Shown: in pieces, positions 25,272-33,794 of the stretch | How positions within the stretch are numbered: position 1 is the first letter of the stretch | Layout: each line of letters opens with the position of its first letter | Assembly: GCA_900539775.1 (NCBI GenBank) | Contig: UQDL01000008.1 | Coordinates: 1 to 64,000, forward strand | Source: an uncultured Anaerotruncus sp. | Lineage (GTDB): Bacteria; Bacillota; Clostridia; Oscillospirales; Acutalibacteraceae | Direction of reading: 5' to 3' | DNA: 64,000 nucleotides | Made by a program: the position numbers and the translations under genes | The notes under the pieces: generated by a model | The model's input: the letters and a program-made list of their open reading frames with translations, nothing else | What the model was told of the DNA's origin: nothing | Database searches by the model: none

Positions 25272-26342
25272 ATGCACACACTGACGAAATCAGAGTTAAC
25301 GGAATATAATGTCGGCTGCAATTTGGATTCTCTTATGAATCTTGATCCCAGAGGATACGGCGTTTGCAGAATTTTATATGCAGGCGCACGCAAATTTACG
25401 GGTGAGCCGATTTCAACCCATGCGGCAAAAGGTCTTATTGCAAACATAAAAAAAGGCGAAAAGGTGTTTATTTTAACGGGATTTGTGCTGCACCCTTGGA
25501 ACGAGGCCGAAACAGACGGTATTATATCATCTTGCGTTTTTGCAAGATTTTTAATGAGAGCATTCGGAGCAAAACCTGTTATGATTGTGCCGGAGCAATG
25601 TAAAAAAGCAATAAAAGCAATCAGCAATGTGCTTTATTTCAAAACAACAGACGATATTGACAATATTGAAGACAACACGGTTTGCATTGTTGAATTCACA
25701 AAGAAAGACGATGAAGCCGAGGCGCAATGCGATGAGATTTTATCCCACGGCAAACCTTGTGCCGTTGTGAGCATAGAGGCTCCGGGCAGAAACAAAAACG
25801 GCTACTACCACAATGCTGTGGGCGTTAACACATCTGATCTTGAAGCAAAATTTGATATTTTGTTTATGCGTTGCCAAAAGCTTGGAATATTTAATCTTTC
25901 AATCGGCGACTTAGGCAATGAAATAGGCATGGCAGCCATTGAAGATCACATCCGCAAATATGTGCCGTATGCCGAGCTCGGCGGATGCAAGGCAGGCACG
26001 GGTTTCGGAATACTTGCAAGCAGTGCGGCAGACAACATAATAACTGCAACAGTTTCGGACTGGGGCTGTGATGCGCTTATGGCGGCAACCGCATTTTTAA
26101 TCGGCAAGCCGCAGCTTTTGCATAATGAAGAGGATCAATCGGCGGCAATGGACGCAGCGGCGGCAGTAGGCATGCTTGATATGTACGGCGAGCCGAGGCC
26201 TTATATTGACGGAATCGGAAAAAGCATAAACATTCCGATGCTTTCAATGATGAAAGCACTTATTGAATATCCCGCAACGGTTGAAGACAAAACCGATGAT
26301 TGGTTTAAAAACACAATAAAAAAAGGATTTTTCACAGAATGA
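25272..26342 (+). CDS. DUF4392 protein, D-glutamate cyclase-like
   Basis: This 356-aa protein resembles DUF4392, the C-terminal half of the mammalian mitochondrial D-glutamate cyclase DGLUCY, which turns D-glutamate into 5-oxo-D-proline. The family-like segments seen are KGEKVFILTGF, AVVSIEAPGRNKNGYYHNAVG, and LSIGDLGNEIGMAAIEDHI, followed by ITATVSDWGCDALMAA. There is no signal peptide. The next gene overlaps its stop by 4 bases. Function is inferred from the family and from the 5-oxoprolinase genes alongside; DUF1445, the other half of DGLUCY, is encoded three genes later. Confidence 0.8.
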   Translation: MHTLTKSELTEYNVGCNLDSLMNLDPRGYGVCRILYAGARKFTGEPISTHAAKGLIANIKKGEKVFILTGFVLHPWNEAETDGIISSCVFARFLMRAFGAKPVMIVPEQCKKAIKAISNVLYFKTTDDIDNIEDNTVCIVEFTKKDDEAEAQCDEILSHGKPCAVVSIEAPGRNKNGYYHNAVGVNTSDLEAKFDILFMRCQKLGIFNLSIGDLGNEIGMAAIEDHIRKYVPYAELGGCKAGTGFGILASSAADNIITATVSDWGCDALMAATAFLIGKPQLLHNEEDQSAAMDAAAAVGMLDMYGEPRPYIDGIGKSINIPMLSMMKALIEYPATVEDKTDDWFKNTIKKGFFTE

Positions 26343-27064
26343 AATATTCATTTTTACAATGCGGTGACGGTGCCGTTACGGTTTGCTTTTCAAACGAGAT
26401 TAGTGAAACGGCAAATTCATGTGTAACCGAATTTGTCAGAATTGCAAAGCAAAAAAAAATCAAAGGCATCATTGAATTTATACCCGCTTTTTCATCTGCC
26501 ACTGTTATTTACGATTCTTGCATAATATCTCACAACGAACTGATACCGGAATTAAAAAGGATTATAAAGCACATCAAGGCATCCGGCAAAAAAGCACGCA
26601 GACTTTTTAAAATACCGGTTTGCTATGACGGCGATTTTGCGCCGGACATGGAAACGGTTTGCCGCCACACGGGGCTTTCAAAGGAAGAAGTTATTGCAAT
26701 TCATTCCGAAAAAGCATATCTCATCTATATGCTCGGCTTTTTGCCCGGCTTTGCTTATCTGGGCGGCATGGATAAGCGAATTTCATGCCCACGGCTTGAT
26801 TCACCGCGCATTTCAATTCCAAGCGGTTCCGTTGGCATAGGCGGAGAACAAACCGGAATTTATCCTATTAGCTCACCGGGCGGCTGGCAGCTTATAGGTA
26901 AAACGCCGATTAAGGTTTATGATAAATCGGCCGATGATCCCATTCTTTACCGTGCGGGCGATTGCATAAAGTTTGAGCCCGTTTCGCAAAGCGACTTTTT
27001 TGAAATAGAAAAGCTTATTGAAAGCGGAAAATACAAAGCAGACATTGGGGAGGTGCACCTGTGA
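26339..27064 (+). CDS. pxpB: 5-oxoprolinase subunit B (KipI-like)
   Basis: PxpB is part of the ATP-dependent PxpABC 5-oxoprolinase, which opens 5-oxo-L-proline to L-glutamate. The 241-aa protein shows the hallmark YMLGFLPGFAYLGGMD, then PRISIPSGSVGIGGEQTGIYPISSPGGWQLIGKTP. ATG 26339 overlaps the DUF4392 stop (ATGA), so the two are probably co-translated. KipI-type kinase inhibition is known for one Bacillus homologue, but the complete pxpABC set here supports the enzymatic role. Confidence 0.92.
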   Translation: MKYSFLQCGDGAVTVCFSNEISETANSCVTEFVRIAKQKKIKGIIEFIPAFSSATVIYDSCIISHNELIPELKRIIKHIKASGKKARRLFKIPVCYDGDFAPDMETVCRHTGLSKEEVIAIHSEKAYLIYMLGFLPGFAYLGGMDKRISCPRLDSPRISIPSGSVGIGGEQTGIYPISSPGGWQLIGKTPIKVYDKSADDPILYRAGDCIKFEPVSQSDFFEIEKLIESGKYKADIGEVHL

Positions 27065-27987
27065 GCATATTGATTGTGCGCCCCGGGCTGTTTACCACAG
27101 TGCAGGACGGCGGCAGATTCGGAAGCATGAGCCTTGGCTTTACCCAATGCGGAGCAATGGATTATAAGGCTGCAAAAACTGCTAACCTGCTTATTGGAAA
27201 CAACCCAAATGACGCCGTGCTTGAAATGACATACACGGGAATTGCCGCTCTTTTCAGGGAAGATTGTGCAATTGCATTGTCCGGAGCACATTTTAAGGCA
27301 TCAATAAACACCGTGCCTATCAAAACCAACAAAGCATATAAAATCAAAGCCGGAGACGTGCTTTCGATGAGAGAAGCAATAAGCGGCGCAAGAGCCTATC
27401 TTGCAATAAGCGGCGGCATAGATGTGCCTCAGGTGCTCGGCAGCCGTTCAACAGATTTGAAGCTGAAGCTGGGAGGATTTGAAGGCAGGGCGCTGAAATG
27501 CAAGGACGAAATTAAAATCTTCGGCGGCGAGCTGCCGAATAAGATTGAATGCCGTGAAATTCCCGAATTTGAATACGGCAACGAAATAACCCTGCGATGC
27601 GTTTTGGGTCCGCAGGATGATATGTTTACTTCAAAATCACTTGAAACTCTTTTTTCGGAGGAATACAAGGTTTCCGCCGAAGCAGACAGGATGGGAATAC
27701 GCCTCAGCGGAGCTGCACTTAAATGCAAAAGCACGCCCGATATTATCTCGGACGGCATTGCTTTCGGTGCTGTTCAGGTGCCGAAAAACGGCCAGCCGAT
27801 AATTTTGGCGGCTGACAGGCAAACAACAGGCGGATACGCAAAGCCGATAACAGTAATCACTGCCGACCTTCCGCTTTTAGCGCAGGCTAAGCCCGGAAAC
27901 ACAATTCGCTTCAAGCCGGTTTCTCTTGCCGAGGCCGAAGCTGCGGCAAAGGAAGAACAGCGTTTTTTTGAAGACTTAAGGTTTTAA
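27061..27987 (+). CDS. pxpC: 5-oxoprolinase subunit C (KipA-like)
   Basis: This 308-aa carboxyltransferase-like subunit partners PxpB. It opens with LIVRPGLFTTVQDGGRFG, then GFTQCGAMDYKAAKTANLLIGN, and later has AYLAISGGIDVPQVLGSRST, typical of the family. Near the C-terminus are PKNGQPIILAADRQTTGGYAK and an RFKPV strand. The start is GTG 27061, overlapping the pxpB stop by 4 bases, with GGGGAGG just upstream. Confidence 0.92.
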   Translation: MSILIVRPGLFTTVQDGGRFGSMSLGFTQCGAMDYKAAKTANLLIGNNPNDAVLEMTYTGIAALFREDCAIALSGAHFKASINTVPIKTNKAYKIKAGDVLSMREAISGARAYLAISGGIDVPQVLGSRSTDLKLKLGGFEGRALKCKDEIKIFGGELPNKIECREIPEFEYGNEITLRCVLGPQDDMFTSKSLETLFSEEYKVSAEADRMGIRLSGAALKCKSTPDIISDGIAFGAVQVPKNGQPIILAADRQTTGGYAKPITVITADLPLLAQAKPGNTIRFKPVSLAEAEAAAKEEQRFFEDLRF

Positions 27988-28027
27988 TGAAAGGCAAATA
28001 ATATAACTGAATTTGTGAGGATAAATT

Positions 28028-28813
28028 ATGAATTATTCAAACGCATTGCCGAGCGAAGTTCGCAAATTGATAAGAAACGGTGAAATCACGGGGCAAACCT
28101 CCGGAATGTGCAACGGCTATGCCCAGGCAAACCTTTGCATTTTGCCAAAACAGCAGGCATATGATTTTTTACTTTTTTGTATGCGCAATCCCAAGCCCTG
28201 CCCGATTCTTGAGGTTGGCGATTGCGGCTCTCCGTTAATTAAGAGCATGGCAAACGGCGCAAATGTGTGCACCGATTTTCCAAAATACAGAATATGGAAA
28301 AACGGCGTGCTTGAAAAAGAGGTTTGCGACATCAGCGATTATTGGCAGGATGATTTTGTTTATTTTTTAATAGGATGCTCATTTTCGTTTGAAGCAGAGC
28401 TTTTGGAGGCCGGGATTCCCGTTCGCCATATTGAAGAAGGCAAAAATGTGCCTATGTTTAACACAAGCATAAAACTTGAAAGCGCCGGCGCTTTCAGCGG
28501 CAACATGGTGGTTTCAATGCGCCCGATTCCAAATGACTTGGTGGTTAAGGCAGTTAATGTTACGGCTGCAATGCCAAGAGTTCACGGCGCACCTATTCAA
28601 ATAGGCTGCCCTGAGCAGATAGGAATTAAAAACATACACTTGCCCGATTACGGAGACAGTGTTACAATAAACAGCAACGAGGTTCCTGTTTTTTGGCCTT
28701 GCGGAGTTACACCGCAAAACGCTGTTATGAACAGTAAGCCTCCTATTGCAATAACTCACGCACCGGGGCATATGTTTATAACCGATGTTAAAAACACAAG
28801 CCTTAAATACTGA
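28028..28813 (+). CDS. DUF1445 protein (YcsI family), D-glutamate cyclase-like
   Basis: This 261-aa protein is of the DUF1445/YcsI family, often labelled putative hydro-lyase and corresponding to the N-terminal half of DGLUCY. Seen here are SGMCNGYAQANLCILPKQ, FLLFCMRNPKPCPILEVGD, FLIGCSFSFEAELLEAG, and CGVTPQNAVMNSKPPIAITHAPGHM near the end. Its pairing with a separate DUF4392 gene in one operon suggests that the two together supply the cyclase activity that is a single polypeptide in mammals. Spacing is 40 bases after pxpC. Confidence 0.85.
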   Translation: MNYSNALPSEVRKLIRNGEITGQTSGMCNGYAQANLCILPKQQAYDFLLFCMRNPKPCPILEVGDCGSPLIKSMANGANVCTDFPKYRIWKNGVLEKEVCDISDYWQDDFVYFLIGCSFSFEAELLEAGIPVRHIEEGKNVPMFNTSIKLESAGAFSGNMVVSMRPIPNDLVVKAVNVTAAMPRVHGAPIQIGCPEQIGIKNIHLPDYGDSVTINSNEVPVFWPCGVTPQNAVMNSKPPIAITHAPGHMFITDVKNTSLKY

Positions 28814-28851
28814 CGAAAAAATTAAAGCCAAAATATTGGCAGAGGTGGCAT

Positions 28852-29607
28852 ATGTTTAAAATAGATTTAAACTGCGATTTGGGTGAGGGCGCAAAGCACG
28901 ATGCAGATATAATTCCGCTTATCACGAGCGCAAACATTGCCTGCGGATTTCATGCAGGAGATTTGCACACAATGACTGATTCTGTTTTGCTTTGCAAAAA
29001 CAGCAAGGTTTCATTGGGTGCTCATCCGGGATATGCAGACAGAGAAAATTTCGGAAGAACAGCGATTGAAACAAAGCCCGGCGAAGTTTATGATTTGATG
29101 CTTTATCAGCTTGGTGCTTTATCGGCGCTTGCCTGCGCAAAAGGGCTTAAACTGAGCCATGTTAAGCCGCATGGTGCGCTTTACAACACTGCGGCAAAAA
29201 ACCGCGAGCTTGCAATTGAAGTTGTTGAAGCAATCAAAGATTTTGATTCAAATTTGATTCTTTTGGCTCTTTCAGGCTCGGAAATGATCAACGAAGCAAA
29301 AAGCAGAGGATTAAAATATGCAAGCGAGGTTTTTGCCGACCGTGCATATGAGGCAGACGGCTCTTTGCGCAAAAGAAGCCTGCCCGGCTCTATGATTGAG
29401 GATGAAAACGAAGCCATGGAAAGAGTTATCAAGATGATAACAGACGGCAAGGTGAAAGCCTATACGGGCGAACAAATTGAAATTGAGGCTCATTCTGTTT
29501 GCGTTCACGGTGACGGCGCAAAAGCGCTTGATTTTGTTAAACGCCTTAACGAGGCTTTCGTGAAAAGCGGAATTGAGAAAGCTCCGCTTTCAGAGGTAAT
29601 CAAATAA
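28852..29607 (+). CDS. pxpA: 5-oxoprolinase subunit A (LamB/YcsF)
   Basis: PxpA completes the 5-oxoprolinase. The 251-aa protein has the family start KIDLNCDLGEGAKHDA, followed by ITSANIACGFHAGD, LGAHPGYADRENFGR, and LSHVKPHGALYN. VFADRAYEADGSL and CVHGDGAKALDFV lie further on. All conserved His and Asp residues of the TIM-barrel-like fold appear present. It ends exactly at the ATG of the racemase gene. Confidence 0.94.
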   Translation: MFKIDLNCDLGEGAKHDADIIPLITSANIACGFHAGDLHTMTDSVLLCKNSKVSLGAHPGYADRENFGRTAIETKPGEVYDLMLYQLGALSALACAKGLKLSHVKPHGALYNTAAKNRELAIEVVEAIKDFDSNLILLALSGSEMINEAKSRGLKYASEVFADRAYEADGSLRKRSLPGSMIEDENEAMERVIKMITDGKVKAYTGEQIEIEAHSVCVHGDGAKALDFVKRLNEAFVKSGIEKAPLSEVIK

Positions 29608-30761
29608 TGTTTTACAGAACAGAGGCAGCGATTGATCTTGACGCTGTTGACTACAATTTTGAAAACACAAGAAAAAAGGTGCCGCAAGGCGTAAAGCTGC
29701 TTTGCGTTATAAAGGCGGATGCTTACGGCCACGGCGCGGTTGCGCTTGCACGCCACTTGGAAAACAAGTGCGATTTTTACGGAGTTGCCTGCATTGAGGA
29801 GGCAATTGAGCTTAAAAAAGCGGGAATCAAAACTCCCGTGCTTATTTTAGGCTGGGTTGCACCCGAAATGTTTGGCGAAATCGTTAAATATGATATTCGA
29901 GTGCCGATTTTTCATTATGATGATGCAAAGGCACTTTCAAACGAAGCGGTGCGCCAAGGCAAAACTGTTGCATTTCATTTTTGCATAGACACGGGCATGA
30001 GCCGAATAGGTTTTCAAGTAAACGAAAAAAGCGCCGATTTATGCGCCGAAATAGCAAAGCTTCCCGGAATTGAAGCAGAAGGGCTGTTTTCACACTTTGC
30101 AACGGCGGACGAAGCAAGCCTTTCAAAGGCAAAAGCACAAAGAGAGCGCTTTAAAGACTTTGTTTCAATGCTTGAGGCAAGAGGAATCAACATACCGATT
30201 AAGCACATTAACAATTCTGCCGGAATAATGAACTTTGACGAATACTTTGATATGTGCCGCATGGGAATAATTCTTTACGGGCTTTATCCGTCTGCCGAAG
30301 TTAATAAAAGCCTTCTTTCAATTAAACCCTGCCTGCAATGGACAACGCATATTTCGCACCTTAAAACACTTGAGCCGGGCAGAGAAATATCATACGGCGG
30401 CACATATGTTACAACAAAAGAAACAAAGGTTGCGACTGTTCCCGTTGGCTATGCAGACGGATATCCACGCTGCCTTTCAAATAAAGGCAAGGTTATTGTT
30501 AACGGTAAATTCGCCCCGATTATCGGAAGAGTTTGCATGGATCAATTTATGATTGACGTAACCGACATAGATGTTAAAATTAAAGACAAGGTAACGCTGA
30601 TTGGCACAGACGGTGGTTTAACTCTTTCCATGGAAGAGGTTTCAGAGGCGGCATATTCATTCAATTATGAACTGCCTTGCCGCATTGCAAGAAGAGTGCC
30701 GCGCACATATTACAGCGGCGGCAAGCTTATATTTGCAACAAATTATATGTACGGGGAATAA
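29607..30761 (+). CDS. alr: alanine racemase
   Basis: This PLP racemase (384 aa) interconverts L- and D-alanine. It shows the PLP lysine motif VIKADAYGHG (Lys36), the fold-III barrel segments FCIDTGMSRIG and HINNSAGIMNF, the catalytic tyrosine region ISYGGTY, and GRVCMDQFMIDVT. Its ATG shares a base with the pxpA stop, so it is in the D-glutamate/5-oxoproline operon. A broader-specificity racemase, for instance on glutamate derivatives, cannot be excluded from sequence. Confidence 0.9.
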   Translation: MFYRTEAAIDLDAVDYNFENTRKKVPQGVKLLCVIKADAYGHGAVALARHLENKCDFYGVACIEEAIELKKAGIKTPVLILGWVAPEMFGEIVKYDIRVPIFHYDDAKALSNEAVRQGKTVAFHFCIDTGMSRIGFQVNEKSADLCAEIAKLPGIEAEGLFSHFATADEASLSKAKAQRERFKDFVSMLEARGINIPIKHINNSAGIMNFDEYFDMCRMGIILYGLYPSAEVNKSLLSIKPCLQWTTHISHLKTLEPGREISYGGTYVTTKETKVATVPVGYADGYPRCLSNKGKVIVNGKFAPIIGRVCMDQFMIDVTDIDVKIKDKVTLIGTDGGLTLSMEEVSEAAYSFNYELPCRIARRVPRTYYSGGKLIFATNYMYGE

Positions 30762-30763
30762 AA

Positions 30764-31312
30764 ATGGAATTATTTAAGGGCAGACCCAAAGACGAAACAG
30801 GCAGACTTGAAAAGGAAATAAAAGTTTACGATTTTCTTGACGGGCTTGGAATCGAATACGAAAGAACTGATCATGAGCCGGCAGACACAATGGAGGCCTG
30901 CAACAGAATAGATGATGTTTTGGGCACATTGATTTGCAAAAATCTTTTTCTTTGCAACAGACAAAAAACTGATTTTTACCTTTTGATGATGCCCGGCAAC
31001 AAGCCTTTTAAAACAAAAGACATTACGGCTCCGCTTGGCTGCTCTCGCCTTTCGTTTGCATCACCCGAATATATGGAAAAGTTCCTTAATATTTCACCCG
31101 GTGCGGTTTCAATTATGGGGCTTATGAACGACAGCGAAAACCGTGTTCGCCTTGTGGTAGACAAGGCTGTTTTTGAAAACGACACGCTCGGCTGCCACCC
31201 CTGTGTTAACACATCAAGCCTAAAATTTAAAACAAAAGATATTGTGGAAAAATATCTTCCTGCCGTTCACCACGAGCCGACTGTTATTGAACTGCCTTGG
31301 CATGAGGAATAA
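30764..31312 (+). CDS. YbaK/PrdX-type aminoacyl-tRNA deacylase
   Basis: This 182-aa protein is of the YbaK/ProRS-editing superfamily, whose members hydrolyse mischarged aminoacyl-tRNA such as Ala-tRNA(Pro). Segments seen are VYDFLDGLGIEYERTDHEPA, then LICKNLFLCNRQKTDFYLLMM, the LGCSRLSFASPEYM helix, and DTLGCHPCVNTSSLKF. ATG 30764 follows GGGGA and lies 2 bases after the alr stop. PrdX-like proteins also occur next to D-proline reductase genes. A quality-control role beside a D-amino acid operon is plausible but inferred. Confidence 0.85.
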   Translation: MELFKGRPKDETGRLEKEIKVYDFLDGLGIEYERTDHEPADTMEACNRIDDVLGTLICKNLFLCNRQKTDFYLLMMPGNKPFKTKDITAPLGCSRLSFASPEYMEKFLNISPGAVSIMGLMNDSENRVRLVVDKAVFENDTLGCHPCVNTSSLKFKTKDIVEKYLPAVHHEPTVIELPWHEE

Positions 31313-31328
31313 CAAAAAATATTGTATT

Positions 31329-31380
31329 AAAGCATCACAGACAATAAAGCCGAATGACGACCGACTGTGATGCTTTTTAT
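31329..31380 (+). terminator. terminator of the D-glutamate/5-oxoproline operon
   Basis: AAAGCATCACAG pairs with CTGTGATGCTTT (12 bp) with a 24-base loop and a T-rich tail. Confidence 0.85.
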
Positions 31381-31545
31381 TATTGCCCGAATTTAAAAGA
31401 CTTCAGCGTATTCACAATGAAGCTTCAATAAAAAGCTCCGTGCCAAAACACACTGATTGAAATATATTTCGATTTACCTATGCAACATACACAAATTTCA
31501 TATTATATTTTTTACCTCGGCGGTTATTGCGTGCCGCCGCGGCGA

Positions 31546-31575
31546 TTGACAGCCTTAAATTCCGTATGATATACT
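31546..31575 (+). promoter_or_regulatory. promoter of the first DUF5067-type gene
   Basis: TTGACA and TATACT are 18 bases apart, 31 bases before the ATG. A GC-rich hairpin (CGGCGG/CCGCCG, 31518-31539) lies just upstream. Confidence 0.75.
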
Positions 31576-31605
31576 TTTTATATAAACAGTAAGGAGGTTG
31601 GCACC

Positions 31606-32583
31606 ATGGCCGACTACGAAAATAATAATCAAACAAACAAACCGACAGCCGAATCGGGCGCAGAAGACCAAAACATTCAAAATCAAAACAACTTTAACGA
31701 GCGCCAAAATCAAGCGGCTTTCGGCGAGGGCTATGCCAATCCACAGCAAGCGGCGTATTATGCGAATCCGCAAGCGGGAACATATTTTAACCCACGGCAG
31801 GCACAGCCGAGTCCTCAGGGAGCACCCGACGGAAACGCTTATTACGCTCAGCCGGGCCAACAGAGCGCACCTGAAGGAAATGCTTATTCTGCGCAGCAGG
31901 CAGCTTATTATCCGCCGGCCGGCGTTTACCCCGTTCAACCGATTGAGCAAAAGGCAAATGTGTGGTATGTGCTGCTTTCGTTTTTCGTGCCGATTGCAGG
32001 GCTTATCATTTTCCTTGTAGAGCGTGAAAGCCGCCCGAAAACGGCAAAAGCAAGCGGCATATGTGCGCTTGTGAGCTACATCACCAGAATAATCGCCTAT
32101 GTGCTTCTTTGCGTGGTAATGCTGTTCGCAACGGAAACCTTTTATAACTGCTTTGACGATTTTTTTGACGACACCGATTACTATTCTTACGAAATGGACT
32201 CAAATTTGGTGACGGACACAATTTCCGATTACAAATGCATTGTTAAAAGCGCCGAATACGCCAAGGATTACCAAGGCAACGACGCTGTTGTGATAGCCTA
32301 CGAATTCACGAACAATTCAGAATACCCCGCAAACTTTTTATCGGCATTATATGTGAAGGTTTATCAAAACAGTTCACCGATTTATGAAACCCTGCCGGCA
32401 GAGGGCGCAGCGGATATAACCTTCAACAAAACGCTTGCTCCCGGCGAAACCGCCGAAATCAAGGCTATTTACAAACTTGATAGCAAGGACCGCGATATCA
32501 ATGTTGAAATTCACAACAACGAAGATCAAGCGGACGGCGATTATATTGACGAATATCTCACAATGAGCGGCGCAATCAATTAA
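31606..32583 (+). CDS. PQ-rich membrane protein with DUF5067-like domain
   Basis: This 325-aa protein has a low-complexity N-terminus (residues 1-118) rich in Gln, Pro, Ala and Tyr with YYANPQ-type repeats. Two hydrophobic helices follow (VWYVLLSFFVPIAGLIIFLV; ICALVSYITRIIAYVLLCVV). An acidic stretch, then an extracellular beta-rich domain (YKCIVKSAEYAKDYQGNDAVVIAY and APGETAEIKAIYKL), resembles DUF5067/DUF4352 immunoglobulin-like proteins. Function is unknown. GGAGG precedes the ATG. Confidence 0.82.
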   Translation: MADYENNNQTNKPTAESGAEDQNIQNQNNFNERQNQAAFGEGYANPQQAAYYANPQAGTYFNPRQAQPSPQGAPDGNAYYAQPGQQSAPEGNAYSAQQAAYYPPAGVYPVQPIEQKANVWYVLLSFFVPIAGLIIFLVERESRPKTAKASGICALVSYITRIIAYVLLCVVMLFATETFYNCFDDFFDDTDYYSYEMDSNLVTDTISDYKCIVKSAEYAKDYQGNDAVVIAYEFTNNSEYPANFLSALYVKVYQNSSPIYETLPAEGAADITFNKTLAPGETAEIKAIYKLDSKDRDINVEIHNNEDQADGDYIDEYLTMSGAIN

Positions 32584-32640
32584 AGCAAAAAGAGAATTAC
32601 GGTTCTTTTACCATTTCCCAAATACAAAACATAACTTTTA

Positions 32641-32670
32641 TTGACATCATAACACAATATATGGTATTAT
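32641..32670 (+). promoter_or_regulatory. promoter of the second DUF5067-type gene
   Basis: TTGACA and TATTAT are 18 bases apart, 31 bases before the ATG. This matches the geometry upstream of the paralogue. Confidence 0.75.
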
Positions 32671-32701
32671 GATTTTAACAACAGCAAAGGAGATTGGCAT
32701 T

Positions 32702-33676
32702 ATGGCTGATTACGAAAACAATTTAAACAACACCGAAACCACATCCGGCGGCGCACCGCAACCGAATACAAATGCGCAAGTTCAGCCTACAAGTGAGCCT
32801 AAGCCCGATCAAATCAACGAGCCTGCACAGTGAGCGCAAAGCGCACCTTCCTACGCAGAGCCGCAGGGCCAAAGCTACACCACTCCCCCGCAGGAGGGCG
32901 CATATTATGCTCCGCAGGCAAACCAAGCACCGCAGGGCAATTATAATCAACCAGGCTACCAAGCTCCGCCTCAGCAGGCATATTATGCTCCGCAAAACGG
33001 CGCACAAATGCCGCCTTACGGAATGCCTCAACAGCCGATTGAAGAGAAAGCAAGTGTTGGTTTGGCAATACTTTCATTCTTCATTCCGCTTGCAGGATTG
33101 ATAATTTTCCTAACCAAAAAGAACGACAGACCAAAAACAGCCAAAGTGAGCGGAATTTGCGCACTTGTAAGCTTTATTTTAAATATTGTTATCGGCGTTA
33201 TCGGCGGCGTTATAGGCGGCGTGGCCGCAACTAAGATTGCCGAAAATCCCGACCAGCTTGATTCCTACATTTCCGATGCAATCGGCGACAATTCAGATAA
33301 TCTTGTTCAGGGCGACGAGCTTGGCAATTTCGTTTGCGATGTTACCGATGTTTCAAAAACAACAGATGCAAACGGCAAACCGGCAATAATTGTTACATAT
33401 TCATTTAAAAACAATTCAAGCACGGCGATTGCTTTTGATAATGCACTTTACACAATTGCTCTTCAAAACGATGATACTCTTTCAAAAACTTTGCTTGGCA
33501 CAAGCGATGATTCGGCACTTACCGATGTTAGCTTAACGCAGCCCGGAGAAACTTCAAAAATCATGAGAGCATACACCTTGCAAGATGAAACAAGCAACAT
33601 TACATTTGAAATCTACGACAACACCGATGAAAATAATATGTATTATCTTGAATACGAGTTTTCATTAACAAACTGA
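32702..33676 (+). pseudogene. paralogous DUF5067-type membrane protein with in-frame TGA
   Basis: This is a tandem paralogue of the preceding gene with the same layout. It has a PQ-rich N-terminus, two hydrophobic segments (LAILSFFIPLAGLIIFLT; LVSFILNIVIGVIGGVIGGV) and a C-terminal beta domain (FVCDVTDVSKTTDANGKPAIIVTYSF). The reading frame from ATG 32702 (AAAGGAG upstream) is intact except for TGA at codon 44 (32831-32833). An in-frame ATG at 33008 could restart translation, giving a 222-aa protein without most of the N-terminus. TGA is a normal stop in neighbouring genes, so this is a nonsense mutation or a sequencing error. Confidence 0.75.
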
Positions 33677-33743
33677 ATAAAGACCAAATTCGGCAACACG
33701 GATTTTGTTAAATCAAAATCATGCCTTTACCGAATTGAAAAAG

Positions 33744-33780
33744 AAGCCGCCGATGCAAAAGTATCGGCGGCTTTGGTTTT
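33744..33780 (+). terminator. bidirectional terminator between converging genes
   Basis: AAGCCGCCGAT pairs with ATCGGCGGCTT (11 bp, 8-base loop). T-rich tails follow on both strands, so it can serve the DUF5067-type gene and the acyltransferase gene. Confidence 0.8.
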
Positions 33781-33794
33781 GATAATATTCTAAA

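Noticed and set aside
31518..31539. GC hairpin as a terminator
   Set aside because: No T tract follows on either strand; the operon terminator is already at 31329-31380.
32831..32833. TGA read as selenocysteine or tryptophan
   Set aside because: No selenocysteine insertion element or redox context is visible, and TGA is a normal stop in infB, pxpB and other genes here.
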